From Toxoplasma gondii ME49 (taxonomy: Eukaryota; Apicomplexa; Conoidasida; Eucoccidiorida; Sarcocystidae), in the NCBI RefSeq assembly GCF_000006565.2, contig NC_031478.1:6831057-6895056 (forward strand): a stretch of 64,000 bases of DNA, given 5' to 3'. Both the position numbers and the translations under genes were made by a program. Below, piece by piece: positions 12,414 to 26,763 of this stretch; within the stretch, counting starts at the first letter, position 1, and every line of letters starts with the position of its first letter. The notes below the pieces were generated by a model. The model saw nothing but the letters and a program-made list of their open reading frames with translations. It was not told where the DNA came from and did no database searches.

Positions 12414-13668
12414 TTCACAATCGCAGAGGATGCAGCATGCACCCAGAAGACGAAATAGATTTAACATTTAAAGCCTCTCAGCGTAGCCGATTTCGTCACG
12501 TGTTTGTGTGTATATACATACGTGAATACATTCTATTTATACACACACGTATATTTGTAAATATATTTAAATGTAAATAGGTTGAAGGTGGATGGTGGTG
12601 CATCCCGTTCGTGTGATATCGGGGTGGCTCTGTTCAGACTTGTAAATGTTCCAAAGGAGGTACTCGCTGGATTTCCTGCACTGATGTTTGATCCGTTTTT
12701 TATTTCGTTGTGCAAACGTTGATGACCTCGTTAGGGAGCCTCGAGTCTCTACAGAAAACAACGTGCCGCGCCCCAAGTCCGGAGAGCAGTAGGGTAAATG
12801 TCTCCCTCTCTCTGTCGAGAGAGGTTTCAGAGAGTCCTTCAGTCTCCTTTCAGTTCGTTTGAACGATCTTCAAGTGCTCCTACGGGCGTTCATGAAAGCT
12901 TCGTTGAGAGCTTGACCCGCATGCAACAAAAATGATTTCCGTGGATTCGTCCTCGCTGAAACAGGTGCAAGTGAATCCAAAAAGACAAAACAGGTGTCTC
13001 AGTAAAATGTATATTCATATATATATATATATATATGCATAGATGTATATTTATGTTTAGTCATACATATACGTGTATAGGGTTTACTTATACACGTATA
13101 TCTCTATGTATGTATAAATATGTTGACGAAACGTTTATGGAAGAAGGCGAAGTTCGAGTTGTAGAAATCTGTGTTTCTTCTGAGAGAATGGTTACGCCAC
13201 AGTCTGCATATTTTCCGTGAATCAGAACTCGGCGTCCGAGGCGATGACTTTCCTTCGAAATGGAATGCGACGGCAGGAGGTGCAGGCATGTCTCGCATCC
13301 GACGAGAGTTTCGATGCCATTTGTTTCGGCTTTGAAGCATTCCCGACGTGACGCTCTCTTTGCAGAACACTGGCACCGCACAAATAGGTTGTTGGTTCAA
13401 ATCGGCTCAAGCATGCACACAACTGCAAGCGCGTTGCTTCGACAACACCAACCGTCGCCAAAAGACCCTGAGGCAAATTCACTACTTGTACGCTCGCTGC
13501 TCTATTCACATCAGCACACGTAACAGCTGAGATGTCGATACACATGTGAACAAAGCCGCGCATCTACACAGACAAATGCTCAGTTGTGGAGGAACAAAGA
13601 TGAGACGACTTTCAACGTCTTGAAAACCGGTTCTCAAGCCGGTGTTCCCACACACGTACACATACATA

Positions 13669-13703
<35 letters not shown>

Positions 13704-13822
13704 TTATGCCTAGAGAGAGAGGAAGAAGCATACAGCGGAGCCACTGCTGGAAATCCGTCGCGTAACTCAAATGCGTCAGTAGAGCGAGAGATATGGAACG
13801 TTTTTGGCGAAAGCATTGGAAA
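12414..13822. other. Convergent intergenic region, 3' flanks of thiamine pyrophosphokinase and CPSII
   Basis: Two genes end here facing each other, so the region should hold both 3' untranslated regions and polyadenylation sites. It has (TA)n tracts at about 13016-13036 and 13672-13701. No coding pattern is visible on either strand. Confidence 0.6.
13672..13701. repeat. (TA)n microsatellite
   Basis: An uninterrupted alternating TA run just downstream of the CPSII stop codon, probably in its 3' flank. Confidence 0.9.
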
Positions 13823-16800
13823 TTATTTTTGAGGCCAGTATTCATCCCAGCTGCGAATGTCCCAGAAGGAGCGACCCTGAGCTTCTTTCGCTTCTTTCTT
13901 GTTGAGGGCCTCGACGAACATGCTTGCCACTTTGACGTTTGTCAGGAGGGGAACTGCGAAGAGAAAAACAAGAAAACGACGTAAACGCCGATCAACATAC
14001 TGCAGACAGTCTCGCAAAAGCCAATGGCGCGGAGAAGCCCGCTCTCTGTGACGAGATTTCTGAAACGTTCCCGACCCCAGAAAACAGCGTACCCCATGCT
14101 CTGTCGACTGTTGAGGCCATCGACGCATCTGATTGCAAGCGAAACGTTAATGTATTGATCGAAACATACACAAAATATTACGAATCTGTCTAAATCTATA
14201 CACGTTTGTAACTAAATATGCGTATGCATACATCTGTCTACATGTCCGTATTTATATCTATGTACGCGTATATACATATATATATATATATATATAATTA
14301 TGTAGAAAACGAGTATTTCGCACTTGGTTCCCCGCGCCCGCATACAGAACTGAGGTCTTGAGAGTCGGTGGGCCAAGCCAGTGAAGATTACTGTTGCTCG
14401 CGCGGGCCGCCAAAACATGAAATGGAGAAGACTTGCTTTTTTCGAACGCCCAGTCGGGAACGGCAAGACGCCCTCGGACCAGACAGACGCTCTGCAGTTC
14501 CGTCGGGTAGTCCGTTTTGCTAGAGCACGAGTTCCACCATTTTTTTCTGTCTTTTCTTTCGTTTCTTTGGTTCGTCTGTTGCGCCCACTGAGGCAAGACG
14601 CACCTCCGCAGTCGGTCGCAGTGCGACGCATCAGGTAGCCGTTTGTGGCCGCTCGGTGGTTCATGCTGTCAGGCACATTGATGACCATTTCGACCTTCCC
14701 TATGTGAACAAACAAGACACCGTTTCGTTCTTCGGCAAGAAAGGATGAGCGATTCGTGCATAGCAGGAAGTACGCGTACTTTCCTTCTTGCGAAAAGATT
14801 CAAAACGCCATGTGAAACCACATGTTCACCTCTACCTCCGTGAACGCCGCACCTACATCTCCGTGGCACTGCTGTGTGTCTGTTTCTGTCTGTGGTCCAC
14901 TTGACTGCTGCATGCATGGTTTCGATCGAGGGGGTCCAGCCAGTCTCTGAAAGTGTTTACCGTCTAGGGTCCAGTGAACTCTCACAGAGAAAAACCATGC
15001 TCGCTCCCAATAGCTGAGCCTGTGAACAATCGTTTAAACATCGACCATCCTCAGTATGCATCTCAACCTCCGCATGCACATAACTAGGCATGTGAATACA
15101 CCTTGGCACGATAGATGCGCATACACATAAGAGTGCATGCATGTGCGACTGCAACATGAAAGCAAACAAGACATAAACCACTGGGCTGTGTGTACATGCT
15201 GGCGCCTCGTTGCTCAGAAACGCAAAAAATCGCATGCCCCGTCTGCACAGCCACCCGAACACTCACTGCCGGGCCTTACCACTTTCAATGAGGGAGAGAG
15301 CGTGAGGTGACTGGTGACCTCCGTTGTGCGACTCATTCGATCCGACAATCGGCTTTCTCACGCGAATAATGCGCGATGCGTATTTAGCGCAAATGCACGC
15401 ATCTGCGTCGGACTCGGCTGTCGTAGGAGTCCGAAGGCCGCTGTCGGACGCCGGCGACGCGTTCCCAGGCAGGTGGGTCCCCTGCCCGCGAACGACGCTG
15501 TTCATGAGGAATCTGTAGGTACCTGGGCACCGAAGAAAATTCAGAAAAACGAAGAAATAAGAAACGTGAGCTCGCAAAGCGAGAGAAGTCACGGCGGGGC
15601 AGCGGAAACGGGGACAGCAGTAAAACGAAGAGCACTTGTCTGCGTCAGGACAGGAAAAAATCGAGGCGTGCATGCGTGTGAGCATGCGAACGTTGAACAA
15701 AAAGAAGCCGAAAAGTGGAAACAAACGAGGAGCGGGGCAGAAGAGCTTTGTGAAAGCCAATTCCGAGAGAATACGCTTAACAGCCTTCGCATGCACTTGA
15801 AGAACGGAAAAATGGAAGAAACACAAAAAGAAAAACAGTCCAATGAAGAAAAGCCAAAGCGACCACACAAGACACACACACACACCATGGGCAAAAGAAA
15901 GACATCGCAGCATGTGCTGCGGCCCTGGCCGTCAACACACGTTCTTCACTACCTTTCAAAAAAAAGGAAAAAATCCTAGCTAAATGCCACTGAAAGAAAC
16001 CGAAGGCAATATCCCTTCAAAATGTTGAATAAATACACATATGCTACGTTCTGCAGCGGCGAAGCAATACACCTGCACACAGACAACGACGGCCAGCGTA
16101 CACAGTCATATCGACATGGCACGTGCATACAGAGCGTTCGTTGTGTTGCAGATGAACATATATATACGCACGACCGTTCGCGGCTTAGAGAGCTACACCG
16201 ACAGATACACAGATACACGGACCGAGAGGCAGACAGACAACCAGAGAGACATAGATAGAGAGGTAGGTAGATAGATAGGAACACCAACTGTTAGTGTGAG
16301 AAGAAAAAGAAGAGAGAACTGCAAAGGGATTCATGGAGTGCGCCTCCACTTACCTTCCGTTGCGTAGATTGTGAAGCCCAGGTCCAAAAGGATTTTGAAG
16401 TACGGCTCGAGTTCCATCTTCGACCACAGAGGGCCTGCAAAGACAAGAGGATAAAATGTCACAACCGAGAGGCAGTGCATGCATCACGCGCGAGCGACAG
16501 ATATATGTCCACAGAAACTCTTCGCCAGCTGGAAATGGAGAGAGCGAAACTGACGAGGAGAGAGAGTCGAAGGGCCAGGGCGACGGGCAGCATTTCTTCG
16601 GCTCGCACGAACACGAAGCGAAATCTGCAATAGTAGATGCATGCGCCGACTTCAGAGAAACGCGGCTGTTAAAAAGCACTAAGGGGAACATGGAAGCTGC
16701 TCTGTCTCGAGAGGGAGGGAAGGAGACAGGAAAAAGTTGCTGTCGCTCGACAGAGAGAAAGCGAACAGAAAGAATCGCTTAGTTTACAGAACGTTGCGTA

Positions 16801-19800
16801 CCTGCGCTGATGAGAATCGTTCGCTTCTCAAGAGGCAGCGGCACACCAGCCGAGATGAGAGCCTTGAGGAAAGCCTCATGTTTGCTGGCTCCGAAGCACG
16901 CAACCTGTGAAAGGAAAAACAACACGGTCGCGAGGAGACAAGCAATGGAGACGGAACGCGTTGACGTCTCGAGTGAAAACTGCGTTTGTCCACGAACAGT
17001 CGCTTGAGGGAAGGATACCCAGAAGTTTCATTTTCGTTTCTCACTTTGTTCTTCTAAACACTCTCACTCACTTCTCGCTTCGCTCGCACATTGTGCCGTA
17101 CTCTTCTTTCCTCCTCTTTCGCTGTTTTCCTCCCTTTCCCCTTCCTCGCACTTGTGTCTTCCTCTGTCTATCGTTCCAAGCCGAGTAGACGGCAATGCAG
17201 ATCTGCCTCAAACGACGCCAGGCTTCCTGACTTGAAAACGGAATAGCTTCTCCTTCTTCAGCAGCCTGCTTACTTCTCCAGTCGACCGCATTTCCACGCC
17301 AAGGACCGGGTCGCAGCCGCGAAGACGCGCGAAAGAGAAAACTGGAACTTTCACGCAGACGAAGGAAAGGTCCATCAAGTGAATCGGCAACGGAGTGACC
17401 GGTGCGCCAATCATCACCCTGGAGACGAAACGACAAGGAAACGAAGAGAAAGAACGAAACAAATCCACCTCAAAATCGGTCCCTACCGGTAGCTTTGCCT
17501 CTAGTGGAATCATACGCACACATACGTATGTATGTATGTATATATATACATATATATATATATACATACATATGTATATACATGTCTCTCTCTATATATG
17601 CTGGGGTGCAGAGACACACCATGAGGAAAAAATCCGTAGAAACGCACATGCACCACGTACTGACAGATACAGGCATGCACATGCATCTGCATGCCGGGGA
17701 GCGCTACAGAGGACGAGACAAAAATGCAAAAGTATCGTAAACTGAAAAACATCTGCGACATGCTCCCGCCACATCGACCCTACGAGCACAAACATATATA
17801 TATATATATATACATATGCGCGTGTGTAGATCTCTCGGTCTCTAGAGAAACATGCACGCAGATTATGTTTATTCGGAGATGTGTGTCGAAGAGTGTGTTG
17901 AAAAGGGAACTTGAGGCGCGTGTGGAATACCCTTGGTCTTCTTACTTTGTCGCGAGGTCGATGAGGTTTACATTGAAGGCCTTGCTGATGAAGGGGAAAG
18001 TACGCGACGCTCGCAAGTTGCACTCAATGACTTTCACGTCGTTCTGTTTGCAGATGAACTGGATGTTGAACGGACCTGAAGAAAGGCAGAAAAGCACAGC
18101 ACGCCCTCTCGCAAGCGGACCCGCAGGTGCCCCGTCCCTGGTACTGTGCAGGCGCATGCAACGCATGCAGCTGACACGAACTCGAGGGAACGTCCGGCAG
18201 TCTCAGGCGCCTCTGAACTCTGGTTTGGAATTGCAGATCCGCCAATGCGGTTTGCCTCCACTGGGTGAGCTGCGATAGGAAAGGCAACGCCGTCGCTTTC
18301 TCGTGATGGAGAAAAGAGGTCTATCGACTGTCGGATAACACAGAGCGATACGAAGTCCGACGAAAAAATGGTGAAGAAGAACACTCGACTCAGAAGACAG
18401 AAACTCGAACCGTGTACAGTTGGCACCTGACAGAAAGGCAGAAGACACCGGATCGAACGCACGACGCAAAGAAAGGTTTTTGAGGAGAAGCAGGGGAAGA
18501 GCAATCAACGAAAGATAGTGTATGAGAAAAACGAACCTGAGACTTGGAGTGCGCGCGCGAGTTTCTGCGAGATCTTCTTCACGCGACTGCACGCAAAAAA
18601 CATTTGTGCCTTCACAACTTACAAGAACAGCTTTTTCAATTCTTCTAAAGAAGATGTGGGCGACAGAATCTCCATCTGACTGGTGTCGACCCTTCACGTC
18701 AAGGCGGCGCAAGGCCAAGGAACCACTAGGTCCCTCTCTCTCTCATCTATCCAAGTCATTCAACATGCATTTATTTCTCGTATACCCCGACCGATAACTG
18801 TCCGTTCACCCTGCATCCATCTTGTCTCCATTTCTAGCAATATTGTCCACTGGCAAATATCTACCTGACTCTCCCATCACACTTGCCTGGATATCCTCAC
18901 ATGTCTTTGTCGCTGTCTCTGCGCCCTCACTGCGCCTCAAGTTCGATCACTTTCTCTCCACCGTCCTTCGTCAACTAAGCCATTATTCTTTCTCTCGATT
19001 ACATGCAGGTGCCGCCTCCACTCCCTTCAAACGCCCTTTTAGCATGTTCTCTTTCTCGTGCTCTTGACAAGAGCGACAGTTGCGTTTGCTGGGATGACAC
19101 CACGGCATTCAGCAACTGGAGACGCTGAGACAGAACACGACTCGTTCGGGCGCGTAGCGTCCTTGAAAACAATGGGCGCGAGATGCACCCGCCGCGACTC
19201 ATGAACGGAATCTTTGAAGACTCTCTGCGTTCCTGGAAAGTTCGTCTCTTTTTCTCTGTCGCGCACTGGGGACGGGTGTCACAACACACTCTTCATGCGT
19301 CCTCACCGAATCGTTTCCACGTAAAGCTTCTGTCCAGGGAGAATCAAAGTCGCGTCTCCAGAGTGAGTACCCGCGTTCTCCACATGCTCGCTTATTGCAA
19401 AGTTTACGATTTCCCCCCGGCAAGCGACGCTGTCAAATTCCACCTGCAAGCCAAAAAGGCAGTTTCCACGGAAGGAACGAAGAGAGAACGATACATCCGA
19501 ACAATGCCGGCTCCTGCCTACCATGTGAAACTATGCTTGCACGCCTATGCTTACGCAAGCATGCACCAGGTTCATCCCGGTGGTTCCTGCTGATTTTGAC
19601 AACTTCTTTTCGTTTGCCTCACTATTGCTCAAGAGTTCCCCATCTAAGCGGAGATCACATGTTTGCACACATCAATATTATATATATATATATACATACA
19701 TAATTATAAGAAAACACACGCATATATATATATATATATATATCCCATTCGGATGCATTTCCATCTACATAGATACGCAAGCAAAAGATAAATGGATATC

Positions 19801-22800
19801 ATGCAAGTATACACCTATACGCAGCTGAAGAGAGTATTTCGAGGAAGATCTCTGACATCACTGCATAGGAACACGGAGACATGTAGCCCACAGGAAAGTA
19901 GATACGAACACGATACAGGGATATGCGTGGAAGCGTGGAAGTCGTGAGCCTGTCTAGGTCGTTTTCTTACTTCCTTGGCGTTCTCGACGAACTTGGAGAT
20001 GACCACGGGAGATTCGCCACTGACGACAGCTGCGATTTTGAGGAAGGCGTCGAGCTGCTCGTCGTCGGTCACCACTCGCATGGCAGCACCACTCAAAACG
20101 TAGGAAGGACGCACGAGGACTGGGTAGCCGACCTGCAGAGAAGAGCGAGAACGAACGCAGAAAACGCGACTTGCGAATCCACAGCCTTTCAAACACGTGC
20201 CAGACAAACTGCGAGAAAACATACGTTCGATGAGGCCGGAGTACCAGAGACACCACCGCGCCGGACGCCTGTGGACCAACGGGGTCTCGGGCGTCCGTAC
20301 AGACCGTCGCGAAGGGAAAGGAAGAAAAATGGCCAGCGAAAAATGCATGCAAGACACCACTGTAAGCGTGTGCGGTACGAACATGTGGACCGGCAGGGGC
20401 TTTCACAGAGCAAGCGTTTTATCCTACGTAGGCCAGAAGCAGAGACAGAAGACCTCTTCGATAAAAATGCAGAAACGGTATTTACTTTCGAGGTAACCTG
20501 ATGGTGTCGTCGCGCCAGCAAGCACGTTGTAAGGACATCCGGCGAATGCTTTTGCTCTTGGGCACACGCTACCGCTTTGGAACCTCGACAGGTTGTGTCA
20601 TCTCTCCTGCGACTTCCTATCTTCCAATTCGACTTTTCGTCTTCTGTTATCAGTCCTCCAAGGTTCGCTCCCCTTGTGTGTTTTGACGTCCGTTCTTCGT
20701 TCGTCTCTTCTTCAACTCGACTGCGCGCTGTTGAAGACCGCTCTGTCTCCCCCCGCTTCATCTGCGTTTCGCTGTCCTCTGCGCACATTTCTGCGTCTCC
20801 GTGTCTCTCTATTTCTCGGTTGCTTTGCCTTCCATTTGATTGCTTCTCGTTCGTCTCCGTTTTCGTCCCCATCTCCATCTCCCGTTTTCTCTTGTTTCGC
20901 CCCGAATGAACCATGTGTTTCCGCTTACCTCTTGGCAGAAGGCCTTCGCTGTGCGAAGGTCGGTGAACTCCTTCCACCTCGGCTGGTCGATGTTCAGCTC
21001 GTCGCAGAGCCGGGAGAACTTGTGTCTGTCCTCGCAGCAGTCGATCGCCGCCACACTCGTCCCGACGATCCTCACGCCCTGCTTCTCCAGTGCAGAGCAC
21101 AGCGTGTTTGGTGTCTGGCCGCCCACGGAAATAATCACTCCCGCCGGGGCTTCAATGTCCCTGGAAACGAACGAAAAACGCGCGACAGAGGACCCTCGAA
21201 CGAGAAGCACACACTCGCGCAACATCTCTTGACTAGTAGGCAGGAGACACAGGATAGCGAATGGAATCCACCACCGCGCGGGAAGGTATTACTTCTTCTC
21301 CGGAGTGTAGAATAGGAGGTGGACCCCTGTTTAAATCTTCAAAGTCTTTCTGAGATAAAGAAGAGAGTGGAGGAGGAGAAAACTCCGGAAAATAGAGGCG
21401 ATCAACGAAAGCCAGACGTGACAGACAACGCGTGAATCAGGAAGGCAAGACGGGAGAACAAGGGAAGCGAAGCGAGACGGAAAAGAAAGTCAAAGAGGAG
21501 GGAAAGAGACACGAGCCAGAGAGGAGAATACGACGAGTTCAGAGCCGCGTGCACGAGGCACAGATGACGACAGAAGAGAAGCGTGAGAAGAAAGACAAGA
21601 CGAGAGAAATCTGGGACACACAAAAGAACGTGTCTTCCACACAGCGAAAACAGTGATTTCTGTGCCCCTTATTTGGGAATTCAAATACCAACGAGGCGGC
21701 GCCATCCAAGGCGGACCCACAGACATCGACGGGATGTGCGAATTCAAAGAACGAACTTTGAAGCGCTGCATGACACACTGAGAGACACCAAACCTACGGG
21801 CCATGTGAGCTCTCTCTGAATGTTCGGGGAACCTGAGGGGCCAGACACACGTCCAAGGCCGACATCCAGGCTGGTCACCGCGATTCGGCTTATATTCGGA
21901 GAGCCCACAATCGGACAGCTACGCGTGAGAAACCTACCAGATGTTCAAGACTGTTTCCAAGCTCAAGTCTTCGAAATACAGCCGATCGCTCACGTCGTAG
22001 TCCGTCGACACAGTCTCGGGATTGCAGTTTACCTGTTCCACGGAATGCGAATTGAAAAGAGCAGGACGAACAACGTTCAATAAACGCTTTTATGAATAAT
22101 TACCTTTTAAATGCTCATATACTGTCTAGCATCACTTTCATGTCCGTCGTCGTCATGCACAGACCTACTCTTATTCGTGAATAGAGGTAAAAATGCCCAT
22201 TTCTACATGGCCTCCACTGCGTACATAATATATATATATATATATATATGTATCCATTGATACATATCCATAAAGATATTCGCAGAACAGTGGCTCATCT
22301 CGCATGCAGTGTCCCCATGCGTTAATGCATCGCTGCATTTGTTTAAAAATAGTCTGAGGCTATTCACGAGGAACCTGAGGCAGAGGCTTGTCGCAAATTC
22401 CTTGACCTAAGGACCGACACGTTTGCGAAGTGATCTACTACTGAGAGGCGCCGAATACTCACCACAATCGCGTGGTGGCCAAGAGACCGAAGTGTACGGA
22501 CACACGAAACAGCGGACCAATCGAACTCGACGCTGGATCCTATGCGGTAGCAGCCGCAGCCTGCCGAAACACACCAAAAAATACCAACGCACAAAAAGGT
22601 GCAAAAAAGCATATACACATGCATATGCATGAATAGTCGTATATGTATATATATATATATATGTACTTCTGTATCTACCCAAGCATATCTGTGGATGTTC
22701 ATGTATATATATATATATATATATATATATTGCAGTACCTGGTGCGCAAGCACCGACAGGTCCTTGAGAGAAAAGAAAATGAGGTGTGCCCGTCGATAAA

Positions 22801-25800
22801 CAAAGACATGCTCTTGTCGTCTGATTCTGGTCTTCCGTGAATCGCCTTTTTTGCTCGCCTTTGCTTCATGCATCGTCTCCAACTCGTCCCTTGATCTCTG
22901 TCGCCATTCCTCTCTCTTCTCCTCCGGTTCTCGATCTCTCTCCCGTCTTTGCATTTCTCTCCCTTCAATGCTTCTTCGTCTCTCGATCCTCAAAGTTTCT
23001 TGCCTTCGTCGCCTACCTAGAACCACAAAACATTGTTTTCCGGGTGCGTCGCCTTCGCCGGTTCTAAGCCGCGCGCTGGAGCTTTTGCTCAGGCGGCGGA
23101 GGAGACTTTCGTCCTCGTCGTCTCTGCATGTCTCTGCGTTTTCTTCTTCTCTCTTCTCGGCTCGCGCGCCAGCGAAGACCGCCGAGACGGACGATGTGGC
23201 AGCGAGAGGCGAGACGTCGTCGTCGATTCCTTGGTAGGTCAAGTAAAGGTAATTCGTGTGAGCAGGAAACTCGGCCGCGAGAGTGTCGATTTGCTTCACC
23301 GACGGTCTGACGCCCAGGTGCAGTCGCCGACGACGCACGTCGAACTGCGACAGCGCAGCCGCGCTCGGTGAATTCATCAAGTACTGCGCAATCTGACGGT
23401 CGCTGAATCCTGGGAAACAGAGAGAAACGTGCGGCCTATCCTACTAACGGGGAGGGATTGTCGCAGTCTGGTCGTTGCACAGACGAAGCGAAGAAGGCGA
23501 GAAGAAAAGAGGAACATGAGACACGGACGAGGAGAAGAGACGGAGCAGGGGAGACCGAGTAGAAGACGAGAAGCCGAGAGCGAGAGACGAAGACAAGAGA
23601 CGACGAGAAGATGAGAACCACAGTGGATCCCAAAACGAAAAAAAACATTTGACCGCCAGTCTGCGGTTAGCGTATCTTCTACGATTGCCACAAGAGACGG
23701 GGAACAGACAGGAGCTTTGAAAACATGGAGCATCGCTTGTCTCTTGTCCCCTTCGGCTTGCGCATCGTCGCCGTGTTTTCGGAGATGTACAAAAGAGTCA
23801 GAAATGCGACTGGGAAACGCCCCACTGTTTGACGGCCACCCCGAAGACACCCGAGCCACATGCCCCAGTGTCTCGACAGTGCGAGAAGGCGTTTACCGTA
23901 TTTCTTGATGTAGAAGAAATCTGCGCGCGTGAGGTCATCGAGGGTGAGCTGGGTGAGCTGTCGCTTGATGTCGTTGATGTTTTGAAGTTTGCTCAAAAAC
24001 CATTTGTCGATTTTCGTTTTCTCGTGGAGCGCGTCGACCGTCCACCCGAGCTGGAAGGCGAGCGCCAGCGCCCAGATTCGATTCGGCGACGGACGGCGAA
24101 GTTCCGCCTCCAGCAGCGCAGCCTGCCGCTCGGCGCCGGAGTCCGTGCGTCCGCAGCCGCCACGCATGCATTCTCCGGAGGAGGACGTCTTGAAGTCTGA
24201 CCCGGGCAGCGAAGGCGCGCAGTCCTCGTCCGTGGAAAAAAAGTGACAGACCGACTCGTCGAAGCCGCCGGCCTTCTCGTCCACCATTCTGAAGAACAGA
24301 GGCGAAAACGCAGGCCACCAGAACGGACGTCAGCGAGACACAGTCGAAGAAACGTCGCAAACAGAGAACAGGAAAGAGAACACAAGGGAGACCAAGAGGG
24401 AGAACAAGAGGGAGAAGAGGAAGAGAGAGGAAATGCGGAGAAGAGAGATGTGGCTACAGTAACTTCAACTGGGACAACTGTTTGTCGACGGATGCCGATG
24501 ATTGGAACTTTGTGGTTTACCTGAGCGCCTTTTGCAGAGACTCCTCGAAGGTGCGTCCAATGGCCATGACCTCGCCGACACTCTTCATCGCGCTGCCCAT
24601 CAGGGGGTCGCACGACTCGAATTTTCGCAGATCCCACCTGAGAGCAGAAAGACATATTCAACACGAATCTGTTCACCGCCAGGAGGCGCAAGCCTCGCTG
24701 GACGTCGAGAGACGAGCGAGGACACTCTCTCAGACGCTCTGGAAACTTCTTCCTCAAAACGGCAAGTCTCTATCGAGTGCAGAGATGCAAAGCATGCGTC
24801 AGAGAGGCATCTAACAGAAGGCGTTGAGCTCCTGCAGAAGGCAGAAACAATTTTGGGCAAGGACGCAGGCGACGTGGTGACGTTGAGGAGAGAGAACCAT
24901 ACACACGTTGACACGCAAGCGACGGCCGAACTGGAACGGACCCCAACAGCGAACAGCGGAAGAGACGGCGAAGGACAGGAACAACGAAGAGAGAAACAGA
25001 GAAAGAGATGAAGAGAGGCAGGAAAGAGAGAACGAGGGAGCAGTCAGGCCACGAAGAGAAGAGGGAAGAAACCACTGGTGTCCTGGGAGTCCCTATGGAA
25101 CTTCTATCTGTGTGCGTTGTGTCCTCGCACCTCGGCACCTTGGTGACGACGTAATCCAGCGAAGGCTCGAAGCAGGCGGTTGTCTCCTTTGTCACGGAGT
25201 TACTGAGCTCCACCAAAGTCGAGCCTACATGGAGAGAGAAAACATGCGACACACACTGCCAGTTCTCGAGGATGAAAACCGACCGAAGCACCACCTCACT
25301 CAGCCGACGAGACAAAGAAGATTAGACGGAAACGCACATCACCGCCGCGAATTTAAGAACAGAAGGAAGGCCGTGCAGACACGTTTGAAGCATCAAGGAG
25401 AGCAGCAATGAAAGGGGATGCTGGGCTTTGAGCGGGCCATGCGGATCGACTCTGGGACGAACAGTTCGGAAAAGCCACTCAGAAGTTTCGACGAAAAAGA
25501 AGGGAGACAAACGTTACCGAGAGCGAGCTTCGCCGCAATGTAGGCCAAAGGGTAGCCAGTGGCTTTGGACGCGAGGGCGCTGCTCCGAGAGAGACGCGCG
25601 TTGACCTGCGGTGAGGAAAAGGCCCACAAGACAGCGAAGCGGGAGAAGAGATGAGAAAGCGAGGCGTCTGGAAAGTCAGAGACGCTGTAATCGCGGGACG
25701 TCCGAACGTCGGAGACAGCCACACAAACGCCCACAAAAGGAAAAACGGAATGTCCGTCAGCAGCTGTCTGGACAGTGCTTGATTTGTAGAACTGCTTGGC

Positions 25801-26725
25801 GACCTTCTCGTTGACTTTCAGCATGCGTGTGGCCATGCCGCACAGCGCGAGGCAGGTGACATCGAACCTGAGCTAGGATCGAGAAAGCTTCTCTCGATTT
25901 TCTGTAGCACTTATCTCCGCCCCTGTCTCTCTCTTTTCTGGCCGGTCTCTCCGCTTCTGCACCTCCCTGTCCTTCTCGCTCTGTGGCCTCTGTCTGACTT
26001 TGGTGTGAGCCTGTCCGGTTCTCGCTTTCCTCTCTCCTGTTTCAGGGTGTTCGTCCGCCTTTCCTCGCGGCATCATCCTCTGTAAGACCGCGTTCCCTTC
26101 GCCTCCCGTGGTTTTTCGTTTGCACTCTCTTGTCACCTACTTCGACGATGTAGTATTTCTCCGAGTTAGGGTCGAGCGCGTATTGGATGTTGCATTCGCC
26201 GACGATGCCGAAGTGACGAATCACCTTCAGCGCGGTATCTCTCAGGCGGTAGTAGTCCTCGTTAGACAGCGTCTGAAGAGAGAGAGCAAAGAAGAAAACG
26301 CGCGCTTGTGTGGGAGACGAAGGGATTTGAAGCGGAGACAACAATAGACCAACGCGGACAAAAGATAACAAAGGATAAGAAGAAGACATAACAAGAGGAA
26401 GAACGAGGGATAAGAGAAAACAACGAGGAAAATGGCAAAAGAGAGGCCATGAGAGAGCAGAAATATCGGACCGAGAAATGTATAAAGAGAGATGAAAAAC
26501 AGAAAAACACAAGCGAAGACAGCTCACCTGCGAAGGAGCAACGACAATCGAATCTCCCGTGTGGATGCCTGAGGGGAAAAAATCCACACGCGGGTGTACA
26601 GACATGGACGCAAAAAGCGCATGCGCAAACCATCGACGAAGGACGCCGTTTTAAGTGACCAAAACGCTGTGACAATAGAGTTCGACGACTGAATTATCCA
26701 GATGGAGTGCATATACAAAAACATT

Positions 26726-26763
<38 letters not shown>

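Noticed and set aside
11480..12471. Plus-strand frames of 231 and 175 codons in the last pyrophosphokinase intron
   Set aside because: They are dominated by the degenerate TCTA/TCTG tract, and the conserved motifs require the splice from 11533 to 12258.
20189..21100. A 303-codon minus-strand frame in the CPSII region
   Set aside because: It covers most of a CPSII intron and overlaps the exons at 21160-20929 and 20132-19971 only in the wrong frame. Its translation is low-complexity and charged.
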